Source: Anthopleura xanthogrammica (Eukaryota > Cnidaria > Anthozoa > Actiniaria > Actiniidae). From it: a stretch of 64,000 bases of DNA. How positions within the stretch are numbered: the stretch's first letter is position 1; each line of letters opens with the position of its first letter. Position numbers and translations under genes: made by a program. The notes under the pieces are model-generated. The model ran no database searches. It saw nothing but the letters and a program-made list of their open reading frames with translations, and was not told where the DNA came from. The stretch is taken from the NCBI GenBank assembly GCA_964019055.1, contig OZ025218.1, positions 3,350,669 through 3,414,668 of the forward strand. The letters run 5' to 3'. Of this stretch, positions 12,701-21,006 are shown in pieces.

Positions 12701-12940
12701 AACCATCTCCGACTTGATCCCTTCCCAGATGTCATTAAATCTGCTGAAAGCAGCCCTCGTCATTCTCTAGCTGCCTCGAGCGATTTTTTTGCGCGTGCTA
12801 GACCAGAAGATCCCAAAGAACAAAGATCTAAAGAGATCATTAATCAGATCAATGAAGAGATTTCACAAGCTGTTCGAAGTGGACGGAGTGCGTATTGTAT
12901 ATTTGGGATGTTCGATGATGACGAGGAAACCTGGTGCTAG
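608..12940 (+). CDS. Cav2: Cav2-type voltage-gated calcium channel alpha-1 subunit, 3' part (repeat IV and C-tail)
   Basis: Pore-forming plasma-membrane subunit that admits Ca2+ on depolarisation; in animals Cav2 drives presynaptic transmitter release. Fifteen coding exons with GT-AG junctions and matching phases give 709 residues: 608-772, 1720-1827, 2115-2192, 2937-3068, 3805-3870, 4034-4125, 4650-4788, 4865-4992, 5584-5680, 6067-6271, 6642-6748, 7087-7238, 7695-7833, 8258-8383 and 12545-12940. They encode S1 to S6 of repeat IV, the arginine-rich S4, the pore glutamate (ATGENW), the EF-hand-like and pre-IQ/IQ regions, and a long polar tail. Cav2 rather than Cav1 is chosen because of [12 protein letters not shown] before S1, [12 protein letters not shown] after S6, and the C-terminus EETWC, which resembles the DDWC/DHWC ends of vertebrate Cav2. 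Repeats I to III lie upstream of the window. No frameshift or stop is seen, so the gene looks functional. Confidence 0.95.
813..1133. mobile_element. foldback element with a second foldback nested inside
   Basis: Outer arms carry ATAGAGGCTTTGTACCATC and its complement, plus CAGGAGGCA. An inner inverted pair (CCCTTCTCAAAATTATCTTG at 870, complement near 985-1007) sits inside. A simpler relative of the outer element lies at 44661-44800. Confidence 0.75.
1386..1545. mobile_element. foldback MITE, GCCCATTTCAGACCA family
   Basis: Inverted arms GCCCATTTCAGACCACATGA and TGTGGTCTGAAATGGGC-like, extended by CTTTTTAGCTTCGTATGC outside. The same element is found in the opposite orientation at 38779-38948. 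Confidence 0.75.
1720..1827 (+). CDS. Cav2: Cav2 exon: S1-S2 loop and IVS2
   Basis: A 36-codon exon in phase 0 with donor gtaaga. It encodes a tyrosine-rich loop and the S2 helix including [11 protein letters not shown], matching the acidic S2 residue that pairs with S4 arginines in calcium channels. Confidence 0.92.
1930..2003 (+). repeat. GAAAA/GGAAA microsatellite
   Basis: Pentamer-like purine run inside a Cav2 intron. Confidence 0.85.
2115..2192 (+). CDS. Cav2: Cav2 exon: IVS3
   Basis: A 26-codon phase-0 exon reading [12 protein letters not shown] and a hydrophobic run, the canonical S2-S3 loop and S3 of calcium and sodium channel repeats. Its downstream intron carries a 57-bp minisatellite. 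Confidence 0.92.
2297..2780 (+). repeat. 57-bp minisatellite in a Cav2 intron
   Basis: About eight tandem copies of a 57-bp unit containing GGGAAACTTTCACTTGCGAC and GGTATAGATGTCTACCGGAA. The unit length is a multiple of three, so it creates a spurious repetitive open frame. It ends 150 bases before the S4 exon. Confidence 0.93.
2937..3068 (+). CDS. Cav2: Cav2 exon: IVS4 voltage sensor and S4-S5 linker
   Basis: A 44-codon exon after a pure T-run acceptor. [19 protein letters not shown] shows the positive residue at every third position expected of S4; [12 protein letters not shown] forms the S4-S5 linker. Confidence 0.95.
3175..3478. mobile_element. foldback element bounded by poly-G tracts
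   Basis: Inverted arms GGGGATGCTCCGCCCGG (near 3217) and CCGGGCGGAGCATCCCC-like (near 3418), with several degenerate TACCCCTTT repeats between them and runs of about 20 G at both ends. It lies in a Cav2 intron. Confidence 0.7.
3805..3870 (+). CDS. Cav2: Cav2 exon: IVS5
   Basis: A 22-codon phase-0 exon ([20 protein letters not shown], then MQ) matching S5 of repeat IV. Donor gtatat is usable though weak. Confidence 0.92.
3945..4000 (+). repeat. CCCTCT hexamer microsatellite
   Basis: About nine copies of CCCTCT in the intron before the pore-turret exon. Confidence 0.92.
4034..4125 (+). CDS. Cav2: Cav2 exon: IV pore turret
   Basis: Reads LFGRIEQ...[17 protein letters not shown] and ends two bases into an arginine codon that the next exon completes. 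The N-R-H-N-x-F motif before the pore helix is typical of calcium channel repeat IV. Confidence 0.92.
4650..4788 (+). CDS. Cav2: Cav2 exon: IV selectivity filter and start of S6
   Basis: Contains [10 protein letters not shown], with the single glutamate that repeat IV contributes to the EEEE filter. The extracellular loop has three cysteines, as in Cav channels, and the exon ends in the first part of S6 (FYFFCSFL). Confidence 0.95.
4865..4992 (+). CDS. Cav2: Cav2 exon: IVS6 and EF-hand-like start
   Basis: Reads [20 protein letters not shown], then [20 protein letters not shown], the nearly invariant S6 end and EF-hand-like region of high-voltage-activated calcium channels. It ends in phase 2. 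Confidence 0.95.
5584..5680 (+). CDS. Cav2: Cav2 exon: EF-hand-like region end
   Basis: Completes the split codon from the previous exon and reads to [18 protein letters not shown], a Cav2 hallmark. The downstream intron starts with a TTTCC microsatellite. Confidence 0.94.
5698..5890 (+). repeat. TTTCC microsatellite
   Basis: Pyrimidine pentamer array in a Cav2 intron, beginning 20 bases after the exon end at 5680. It produces spurious Phe/Leu/Ser-rich frames. Confidence 0.92.
6067..6271 (+). CDS. Cav2: Cav2 exon: proximal C-tail
   Basis: Reads [24 protein letters not shown] and [11 protein letters not shown]...LDKMIP, which matches the pre-IQ segment of Cav2 tails. It ends in phase 1 (donor gtgaag). 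Confidence 0.94.
6384..6513. mobile_element. foldback MITE, CTCAATTTGGAGG family
   Basis: Arms GCAGCACGTCAGAATGCAGC and CTCAATTTGGAGG with the inverted copy CCTCCAAATTGAG at the other end. Relatives lie at 19348-19400, 19700-19815, 25935-26042 and 58622-58753. Confidence 0.8.
6642..6748 (+). CDS. Cav2: Cav2 exon: IQ region
   Basis: Reads [16 protein letters not shown] followed by a lysine/arginine-rich stretch. It occupies the calmodulin-binding IQ position, where Cav2 proteins have IM rather than strict IQ residues; calmodulin binding is inferred. Confidence 0.9.
6855..7000 (-). mobile_element. partial SINE (GGAGGGAGGAAAACCGG family)
   Basis: Contains GGGAGGAAAACCGGAGATCC and ACCCTCGAA, the body of a SINE seen about nine times here. 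It is preceded by CTAAGTCAGCGCATGGCTAA, a segment shared with the copy at 7958. Confidence 0.7.
7087..7238 (+). CDS. Cav2: Cav2 exon: C-tail linker
   Basis: Polar, basic then acidic tail segment ([15 protein letters not shown]...HRRRSK) ending two bases into a codon. There is no recognised domain; membership rests on frame, phase and position. Confidence 0.85.
7695..7833 (+). CDS. Cav2: Cav2 exon: C-tail linker
   Basis: Begins by completing a phenylalanine codon and is rich in arginine with an SNSEDEE patch. Good acceptor (ttctttcag) and donor (gtaaca). No domain is recognised. Confidence 0.85.
7958..8112 (-). mobile_element. partial SINE (GGAGGGAGGAAAACCGG family)
   Basis: Contains CTAAGTCAGGGCACGGCTAA followed by GGGAGGAAAATCGGAGAGCC. 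It lies in a Cav2 intron. The leading segment matches the unit of the 57-bp minisatellite at 46735 in reverse complement. Confidence 0.7.
8258..8383 (+). CDS. Cav2: Cav2 exon: C-tail linker
   Basis: 42 codons in phase 0, acidic ([11 protein letters not shown]) then basic ([12 protein letters not shown]). Donor gtaagt. The frame continues directly into the terminal exon 4.1 kb downstream. Confidence 0.83.
11173..11362. mobile_element. foldback MITE, AGTCCCCTTCACAGT family
   Basis: Arms TCCTTCACAGTTCCCTGCGC plus CATCTTGAA and the complement AAGATGGCCCAGGGAACTGT. A second copy with the same termini lies at 51971-52157 in the PRDM gene. Confidence 0.8.
12014..12270. mobile_element. foldback MITE, CCACAGGTAGCCCA type
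   Basis: Arms CCCAATTTATATAAACGTGC and the near complement ending TATATAAATTGGGC. Part of the Cav2 last intron. Confidence 0.7.
12545..12940 (+). CDS. Cav2: Cav2 terminal exon with Cav2-type C-terminus
   Basis: 131 codons after a ttcttcag acceptor. It is serine- and histidine-rich ([15 protein letters not shown]), then charged, ending [10 protein letters not shown] and TAG. The acidic-TWC end resembles the Mint/CASK or RIM-BP docking terminus of vertebrate Cav2 channels; binding is inferred from family knowledge. Confidence 0.93.
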   Translation, partial: AIEDARNEMNSSTDSQSRSSSDIHSPPIVRIHRSSPLTLDPGSLEQHQNDDRNHLRLDPFPDVIKSAESSPRHSLAASSDFFARARPEDPKEQRSKEIINQINEEISQAVRSGRSAYCIFGMFDDDEETWC

Positions 12941-13366
12941 GAAAAAGTGGTGTATGGTACCTTAGTACCTTTGCAACAGCCCACAGTGGATTTCCTCCAC
13001 ATTCCTGAGGTCGGTTCCAAAAATGTTGATGTCGCGCATTCATTATGCGTACTGGTAGCCTTTGAGATTGAGCAAGCACAGTGTGCTTCTTGATTCCTTT
13101 TGTTCTACTCTAAACTCCCTCAGAACCATCAAAGGGCAACTATTCTACACTTACGATCTATTATAAGGAACAACAAACGAACCGTGATCTTTGGGAATGT
13201 TATTTGCATAGGTGTCCTTCAGCATCGATTACTAATCTTGAGCAAAGGCTGAGACTAAATGTGTCAGAATTCGTACCACCATGGCAATGTCTTCGACGTA
13301 ATCACTTCAGTCTCAACACAGGACATGCTCCGACAGAAAACGTATCATCCATGTCGAGATATCGCA

Positions 13367-13372
13367 AATAAA
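13367..13372 (+). terminator. candidate Cav2 polyadenylation signal
   Basis: First canonical AATAAA after the stop codon, about 430 bases downstream. Use as the real poly(A) signal is inferred from position only. Confidence 0.45.
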
Positions 13373-14321
13373 ACCTGATACACCCATATCATAGGAGGTA
13401 GACTTTTCTTGGCGTATATTACAAAGATCCAGTAACACAGGCTTCCCAGACTAAGTATCTGCTGGTTCGGGTGGGAACCATGTGACTTTATGATCGTTGA
13501 ACGTTTCGGTAAAAAACAGTGCCAGATTATCGCCTCGAATTTAGATTTGCTTTTTCTTCTTAAATCTTCAATTTTAGAAAGTTTTCTTTCGTATTCTGAT
13601 TGCGGCTTTTGTATACGATGTTAGATTCGACCCATACTAACTTCTAATTCGATCTGTGAGTTAGCAGTGGCCTAATAAGTCCAGATGTAGTTTTCGGCTT
13701 TGTTGAAAACTATTTTGAACTAGCTGGTATTCTAACAGCAGTCAAAACGTGTTATATACCAATGAAATTGTCCGATAAGTAGGCTTAGGGTTGATAGGGA
13801 ATAATATATATTTTTTTCGAATTTTGTTAAAAAAACGCTTTTCTTTAAAAAAAATAGATAAATTTGAAAAATAAAAAATAAATTTAAATAGGAATATAAA
13901 AACCAAGGGAGAGGAATGAGGCAACTTTCTAAGCATTACAACACAGTTTTGATGCATTTAGAATATTTAGACTTTTAAAATATTTGATTAAGATCCCTGG
14001 CGAGCAACATCAAAATGGCTGTTGGGCATTTGGAGCAAATATTATTGTATTAGGAAGTTCTAAAGGAGTGGACAAACCCAGATCAAGTTAGGCAGGTATT
14101 AAAATAAAAATGAACGACTTATTCGAAAAGGAAACGTAGACTGAACTTTTCATGGTAAACGTTTCGATTGCTTAAACCATTCTTCGGTTTTCTTGGCAGT
14201 ATTTAAAGATGAATAATAAAACTTAAAAAACAAATTTACGAGTCTTGTTTTTACAATACCATCCGAAAATGACAAACGTCACATTCTCTTTGGCACCCAT
14301 CACACATAATAATAATGAGAA

Positions 14322-14505
14322 TTAACAGTGGAATCCACAGAGTGGCTCTTACTCCACTGCATTCCAATTGGTATTTAGAAGTTAATTTTTGAGGAGGGAG
14401 GAAAACCCGGAGACCCGGAAAAACCCTCGAAGCAAGGAGAGAACCAACAAACAACTCTACTCACATACGGCACGAACTCGGGTCGCCAGCCGTGCTTCCC
14501 TAACA
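14322..14505 (-). mobile_element. tRNA-derived SINE copy
   Basis: On the minus strand the copy starts with a degraded promoter region; the body has GGAGGGAGGAAAACCCGGAG and ACCCTCGAAGCAAGG, then ACTCTACTCACATACGGCAC. Confidence 0.75.
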
Positions 14506-14831
14506 TTTGTTATTTTTGCTAGTCTAAAGCTACACACGGTGTAACGGATATACGGTGTAACATTGCAGGCAATGTTCCATTGACACTTCTTGTTCAACAA
14601 CTTGGTATACCTCCCTCAAATTCTTTTATTTTCTATTTTTGTTGAGCATGCTTATCATTGGGGGGGGATCTAAGATTTTGAGTTGGGAATTTACAAACTT
14701 AAGAAGATGCACCTTTTTAGCACTTAAAGAGATGATAACTAGCGTTAAGCTAGTGTGCTCACAACTGTTTGTTTTTTTAGCACTTAACAATCTTTCTTTT
14801 TTAAAGCAACCAACTAATTCCAAGCTAGGGG

Positions 14832-16000
14832 TTGACTCAAATATACAGTACTTTATGCCTGCTCAGACCACGTTGTTGACTCGAATGTACAGTACTTTCT
14901 GCTTGCTCAGACCACGGGATTGACTCGAATGTAGAGTACTTTCTGCTTGCTCAGACCACGCGGTTGACTCGAATGTACAGTACTTTCTGCTTGCTCAGAG
15001 CACGGGATTGACTCGAATGTACAGTACTTTCTGCTTGCTCAGACCACGGGATTGACTCGAATGTAGAGTACTTTCTGCTTGCTCAGACCACGCGGTTGAC
15101 TCAAATGTAGAGTACTTTCTGCTTGCTCAGACCACGGGGTTGACTCGAATGTAGAGTACTTTCTGCTTGCTCAGACCACGGGATTGACTCGAATGTAGAG
15201 TACTTTCTGCTTGCTCAGACCACGGGATTGACTCAAATGTAGAGTACTTTCTGCTTGCTCAGACCACGGGATTGACTCGAATGTAGAGTACTTTCTGCTT
15301 GCTCAGACCACGGGATTGACTCGAATGTAGAGTACTTTCTGCTTGCTCAGACCACGGGATTGACTCGAATGTAGAGTACTTTCTGCTTGCTCAGACCACG
15401 GGATTGACTCGAATGTAGAGTACTTTCTGCTTGCTCAGACCACGCGGTTGACTCGAATGTAGAGTACTTTCTGCTTGCTCAGACCACGGGGTTGACTCGA
15501 ATGTATAGTACTTTCTGCTTGCTCAGACCACGGGATTGACTCGAATGTAGAGTACTTTCTGCTTGCTCAGACCACGGGATTGACTCGAATGTAGAGTACT
15601 TTCTGCTTGCTCAGACCACGGGATTGACTCGAATGTAGAGTACTTTCTGCTTGCTCAGACCACGGGATTGACTCGAATGTAGAGTACTTTCTGCTTGCTC
15701 AGACCACGCGGTTGACTCGAATGTAGAGTACTTTCTGCTTGCTCAGACCACGGGATTGACTCGAATGTACAGTACTTTCTGCTTGCTCAGACCACGGGGT
15801 TGACTCGAATGTAGAGTACTTTCTGCTTGCTCAGACCACGGGGTTGACTCGAATGTAGAGTACTTTCTGCTTGCTCAGACCACGGGATTGACTCGAATGT
15901 ACAGTACTTTCTGCTTGCTCAGACCACGCGGTTGACTCGAATGTAGAGTACTTTCTGCTTGCTCAGACCACGCGGTTGACTCGAATGTATAGTACTTTTT
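14832..16000 (+). repeat. 44-bp satellite array
   Basis: About 26 tandem copies of a 44-bp unit containing GAATGTAGAGTACTTTCTGC and TTGCTCAGACCACGGGATTG. Units differ mainly at two sites (GTAGAG or GTACAG; GGGATT or GCGGTT), suggesting higher-order mixing. It is the main feature between two convergent genes. Confidence 0.95.
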
Positions 16001-16030
16001 ACTGTTGACTAACTGTGCAGTACTTTTTGT

Positions 16031-16191
16031 AGCTCTTTCTCGGTGTTGCAGGACACCTGAGGTGCATTACCACAATAAAACACTAGCGAAGAACAAAGAA
16101 CACTAAAGAAAGTAGAACGAAACCATACCCTGCAATCACAAGAACCTTCACCTTGAATACGACACTCTCTGAAACACCAAGAAAGACCCGA
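16031..16191. mobile_element. foldback MITE, CTTTCTTGGTGTTGCAGG family
   Basis: Arms CTCTTTCTCGGTGTTGCAGG and AACACCAAGAAAGAC. Second copy in opposite orientation at 58136-58282. Confidence 0.78.
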
Positions 16192-17108
16192 GAATATGAA
16201 CAGCAACAATTTGCTAAAGCTCTCAGATTATCATTATTTACAGCTGGGATTTTATTCACAAATTTCATTTGAGGGTAGTTCTAGGAACAACTTCGTATCA
16301 TCGACTTAGCCCATTGCTTGGCAATGTCTCAGTGGGGATAGATAGAATCGATTGTCAACATACAGTGTAAAGAACACGGGTTAGAGTTGTTCCTTGAGGT
16401 ACACCAAAGATATGAGAACCATCTTGGGATGTCGAGTTGCCTATTCTCATCACGTGCTTGCGATGGCATGGCAGACTGAAGTAGCTCCTGAACCATAGAC
16501 ACCTTCACTTTGTAGTTTTGAAAAAAGAATGTCATGCCGAATACTGTCGATAGCCTTGGATATAATTAATAACATGATAATCAAACTCTTCTAATTGCGC
16601 ATATATTTTTTTTAAGTTCATTTGAGACAGCCTCGCTGCCACTCTTGAACTCTAATAGTTTCCTAATATCATCCAGAACCTTCACAAATAGTGAATGGGC
16701 TGCGTTTCACAGACTTTAAAAGACATGACAGATTGACAAGAAAAATATTAAAGGACGGCCTATCTATTGGATGGATTCTCTGAATCATTGGGACATGCAG
16801 GGAGTTACTTCGGCCAGTTTCTATGAAAGTGGAAAGGTACCGTATTTATATAATTACAAACTGATCATGAGCTCGCATTGCCACTGCCGTTCCTGGGCTC
16901 AAAGCCTACATAATATTGTTTTTCAAGGCTTCGATCAATTTCTCGCTTGAACTCTTGCCTGAAAAGAAAAAGAAACGATTGGCATTCCGATTTAGGTTCG
17001 CTGTCATTTGTCCGGATTGCGCCTTTGTGCCATTTGTGGCGTGTTTTCCGCAGCAATATATGTATTGGTCCACGACAAAATAAGTCAGATCCAAAAATGC
17101 TCCCTGAA

Positions 17109-18435
17109 TTACTTTTCAATCCCTATGACGTTTCCTCGAATGTTACATTTTAGCTGTTTCTTTAGTTCGTTCCGGAATCTCCTGTTCCAAAAGGCATAAA
17201 AAACTGGGTTCAAACATGAGTTGACACCGAGGAAAAACAACGAAACAGTATTCCAGAAAACAAAGCTTTCGATATGGTTTAATAGATCAAATATGTGGAG
17301 AAGTTGACCAGCTATTATCGGGGCCAGGAAGAAGAAAACATTTGTTGATATTACGACAAGGATGCGCTTTGCTGCTCTTCCTTCTCGACGGATGCCAATG
17401 TTTAGAGTTGATTTTCGAACAACGTAGAATAGCCTTGCGTATAGACAATAGCACAGAATATAAAGAAGTACGCCGAACACTCCGATGTAGTCAATATAAA
17501 GCCTATAGCCATTTGGAACCCCAAAATTAAGACATGAATAGTCGCTACCAGGTTTCATATGCAGAGCAAACTTCAAAGAACCTGCCAAGAAAACAAGGAT
17601 AAATACACATATCATAAGCCTTTTGGCAATGATTTTGGTGATCCGAGGAGCAGGTTTTGTGCTGTACTCAATGCAGAGATATCGCTCGACGGTAACGAGA
17701 AAAACAACCAAGACGCTCAGGCATTGTGAAGCTATGAATAACAGAAACACAGCCGTGCAGAACCAAGATCTTTTAAGAATATAGAATTCGACGCTTGACA
17801 AACGACAACGTACTGTGCTCACAATCAGAAGCCATGTACCCAGCAGAAAGTCACCAATAGTCATGTTTGCGATAAAGAACATGTTCACATTTTTCCTCAG
17901 GCTCTTGCTAGAAAAGATTATTGTCATAGTAACGCCACTCAAAACCATGGCAACTAATCCTAATAAGATGTTTGGAAATGCCCACTTGTTGATTCCTGTC
18001 AAGCAGGTGTCAAAGATTTCCACGGACAAATTTTGGTATTCATTTCGTGAGCCACCAGAATTTCTACAAACGCGACGCCCTACCGCTTGGCATGTTATGG
18101 AGAAATTAAAGCTCCTGAAGGCTACGAAGTGACCACTGAAAGATAATTCTGACCTGTAACAGGCATGTATTGATGTAAATTCAATATCGCCGAACGGATT
18201 TTGTGATGGCAGTCTCATAAGATTATCTTGTCTTTTCAAGTCACATACAATACAATAACCATAAGGTGAGATATAGGAAGTTATACCTTTGATTGCAATA
18301 TTTTTCAGCCTTGCAAAGTCTTTTCCCTCTAAATGAAAAGAAGGGTTCGATGCAATATTTATTTCTGTGATTGAAGGGATTTGCTTTGCGATTGCCTTTG
18401 TATTCCAAGTAGCGATGTCGTTAAAACTCAAGTCC
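17109..18435 (-). CDS. GPCR exon: last LRR, hinge and seven-helix domain
   Basis: Starts after a TTTTACAG acceptor with DLSFNDIATW, an LRR consensus. Cysteines of the hinge follow, then FPNILLGLVAMVLSG (helix 1), FLLGTWLLIVS (2), VLVVFLVTVERY (3), CVFILVFLAG (4), GVLLYILCYCLY (5), NVFFFLAPIIAG (6) and SCLNPVFYAF (7). The cytoplasmic tail is short and basic. Confidence 0.93.
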
Positions 18436-20378
18436 CTGTAAAATGAAAGAATGGTTACATCAATAAACACTCCTTGTTTTTACGAGGGTAGCACTAAATA
18501 GCCAGTGGCTAACAAACCTGTGGCCCTCGTTCCAAGATCGAATTGGAATTTAGAAGTTGATTTTTGTGGAGGGAGGAAAACCGGAGAACCCGAAGAAAAA
18601 CCCTCGAAGCACATGAGAAGCCAACTAGAAACTCTACTCACATAAAACACCGAGCCCGGCGGGACTATGACAATGACAATGGTTTGGATCGTCTGATCAT
18701 TCACCAACAACAACAGTCAGTATCGCGATTCTCCTATAAGTTTGATCGGGAGAGAGCCACCAATATAAACCCGTATTGTCGGCTCAGAATTACCGGGCGA
18801 TAAAAGAATCGCGATACAAACCTTATTGAGATTTTGAGCCACCAATACGGGTTATATTAAAGAGAAGCGACTAAGGCCAGTACGGAATTTATTTTCTCCC
18901 AACTAGCCGCCAATATAAACCCGTATTGTCGGCTCAAAACCGCAACAACTTATAAATAGTCTTTGTGAATTCTCACAGCTCAATATGCTCAATGATAATT
19001 TGAAGGATAAAAAGCCCATTAATTATCTTTGTCATTTTTTCCAAAAAAAACTTTTCTTGCGCTAAAACTTGTTCGGATCTAGCAAAGAGCAGGTCGCAAA
19101 GCTTGGAGTAAGGCTATTGAATTTGTCTACTGTAATATGCACAAAAAAGGTTTAACAGCAACTTACAGTATTTGTAGCTCTCCAAGGCCATCAAATGCCT
19201 CTCTTTGAATGTTTCTGATTCTGTTACTAGACAAATTCCTTCAAACATGTGAAGATAAATAATACAATAATGTTAGCAAAAGTTTTGTTGTTATCTTCAT
19301 GAACTATAGGCATTAATATTGGGGCAACTATATATTAAATTAGAACCTATTGTTTTGTCCTTCAAATTGAGCTACATTCCGACGTGCTGCAATGGGTCTA
19401 TATAATAGTTATACAATGGTTTCGAGTGGCATACCGTGGAATATCCCACGAGTCACTTTTAGTTTCTAGTATACGCACGAGCCTTTGTATAACTATTTTA
19501 TCCCACACCATACAAAATACAAATGCGTAGATTCAACGCGCAGTGCATGATGGGAAGGAAGTGGGAAATACCGACGAATATACAACGGCTTTCCTGCTTT
19601 CTGATTGGCTGTATTTCTATGGTGTGGGATAAATCTAGATATAAACCTCATAACGTATTCATCAGGTTTATATCTTAGATACAACTCGATGAATAACAAA
19701 TGCAGCTCAATATTTGGAGGGCAAAACAATAAGTTCCAATTCTCAGGAGGATAAAATAATTTTGTTTTCTCCTCCAAATTGAGCTGCTCTGACGTCACGT
19801 GCAAGGGGTCTATGAGTAAGAGTTAGGTACCGAGAGCGGAGCGTTAAATAAGATTATGCACCCTTTTTTTAATCCTTGATCCGCCTCTGGCCCCAATAAC
19901 AACTTGTGTGGTATTTAAATTTAATGAATACAAGGTCTAAAACCACCATACATATGACATGTTCGTGATAGATTGTGAGATAAAACCTATCAGTGATACT
20001 TACAATATATTCAACTTCTTATATCTTAAAAACGCGTTGTCTTCTATCTTTTTAAGCTGGTTCCTTGAGATATCCCTGTGTAACAAAGAGTCGAAGCCCC
20101 ATAAATCTTAAGCAAACTTCAAACTTTTGAAGCTGTCAGATTTTTACTTACAAGCTATGAATGATTTGGGGACAGGAAATGAGTTGTGTAAGTTCTGTTG
20201 TCGTTTTCACTCCACATTTAACATGAATCTTGGCCATCCAATCACATGAATGCGTACAACTACTATTACCAAACAACGATTTGTTCAAGTGATGATCATA
20301 AGACGGGCAAGTATGGTTCCAGTGAATGCAGTTCACTTCATACAGGCTAATGATTGGTATCATGATGATGAGGATTTT
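17109..20378 (-). CDS. leucine-rich-repeat rhodopsin-like GPCR
   Basis: Seven-helix plasma-membrane receptor with a short leucine-rich ectodomain, built as in LGR/relaxin-type receptors. Four minus-strand exons (20378-20152, 20075-20004, 19238-19167, 18435-17109) join in phase to 565 residues. Two exons are exactly 72 bases, one 24-residue LRR each, as usual in LGR genes. Before them comes a hydrophobic start (KILIIMIPIISLY) and a cysteine-rich cap; after them another LRR and hinge, then seven helices. Family marks: IGDF in helix 2, TVERYLCIEY at the end of helix 3, NPVFY in helix 7. The upstream end is uncertain: the first exon opens with an acceptor in phase 0, so an earlier exon may supply the start; otherwise M at 20363 could serve. 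The ligand cannot be inferred. Confidence 0.9.
18536..18668 (-). mobile_element. tRNA-derived SINE copy, truncated
   Basis: Carries GAGGGAGGAAAACCGGAGAA, CCCTCGAAGCACATGAG and CTACTCACATAAAACACC. It lies in the intron between the last two GPCR exons. Confidence 0.75.
19167..19238 (-). CDS. GPCR exon: single LRR
   Basis: A 72-base exon, phase 2 in and out, encoding NLSSNRIRNIQREAF and DGLGELQIL. Donor GTAAGT. Confidence 0.9.
19348..19400. mobile_element. half copy of CTCAATTTGGAGG foldback element
   Basis: Only one arm is present (CAAATTGAGCTACATTCCGA and CGTGCTGCAATGGGTCTAT). Confidence 0.65.
19496..19636. mobile_element. foldback element with TTTATCCCACACCATA arms
   Basis: Arms TTTTATCCCACACCATACAA and GTATTTCTATGGTGTGGGAT form an inverted repeat in a GPCR intron. 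Confidence 0.65.
19700..19815. mobile_element. CTCAATTTGGAGG foldback element
   Basis: TTTGGAGGGCAAAACAATAA at one side and CTCCTCCAAATTGAGCTGC at the other, ending GTGCAAGGGGTCTAT. One outer arm is missing. Confidence 0.7.
20004..20075 (-). CDS. GPCR exon: single LRR
   Basis: A 72-base exon after TTACACAG, encoding DISRNQLKKIEDNAFLRYKK then LNIL. Same phase as its neighbour, as expected for exon-per-repeat LRR genes. Confidence 0.9.
20152..20378 (-). CDS. GPCR exon: N-terminal cysteine-rich cap
   Basis: 75 codons plus two bases. Hydrophobic beginning, then cysteines in CIHWNHTC and CTHSCDWMAKIHVKC, and LTQLISCPQIIHSL running into the first LRR. It is best read as an LRR N-terminal cap; it may also hold the end of a signal peptide. 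Confidence 0.78.
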
Positions 20379-20631
20379 CTAAAGAAACAAGAGAAAAAAA
20401 TCCTGTTAAGGCTGCAGAAAACCCCAAAATGTTCAGTAAACAGCGTGTTCGAGCCATGCCAGGTGTAACTGGGCAATAGAGTACTGTTATAACTTGTATA
20501 TTTACATATGTCCTTAAATGATTAAAAAAATTAATGCGAGACAGTTTTGCATCTGTGCTGCGCTTTAATTTCCATTTATCGTGTATATATTTTTTAACTT
20601 CTTTAATGAATTGAAGAAGGAATTAAAGAAA

Positions 20632-21006
20632 AAGAGAGAGGAGAGGAGAGAGAGAGAGAGAGGAGAGATGCTTTAGAAAAGAGAGAGATGCTTTAGAAAA
20701 AAGAGAGAGAGATGCTTTAGAAATAAGAGAGAGAGATGCTTTAGAAAAAAGAGAGAGAGAGATGCTTTAGAAAAGAGAGAGAGATGCTTTAGAAAAGAGA
20801 GAGAGAGAGATGCTTTAGAAAAGAGAGAGAGATGCTTTAGAAAAGAGAGAGAGATGCTTTAGAAAAAAGAGAGAGAGAGATGCTTTAGAAAAGAGAGAGA
20901 GAGAGATACTTTAGAAAAAAGAGAGAGAGATGCTTTAGAAAAGAGAGAGAGATGCTTTAGAAAAAAGAGAGAGAGAGATGCTTTAGAAAAAGAGAGAAAG
21001 AGAGAC
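20632..21006 (+). repeat. GAGAGA/GATGCTTTAGAAAA array
   Basis: About fifteen copies of GATGCTTTAGAAAA separated by GA runs of varying length, a compound of a 14-bp core and a dinucleotide spacer. Confidence 0.92.

Larger units (their letters stand above)
12941..17108. other. intergenic region between convergent genes
   Basis: Lies between the 3' ends of Cav2 (+) and the GPCR (-). It contains a presumed Cav2 3' UTR to about 13.4 kb, a SINE near 14.3-14.5 kb, the 44-bp satellite at 14832-16000 and a foldback element at 16031-16191. I see no further gene. Confidence 0.75.

Noticed and set aside
14832..16000. CRISPR-like array
   Set aside because: Units are contiguous without unique spacers and the genome is clearly animal.
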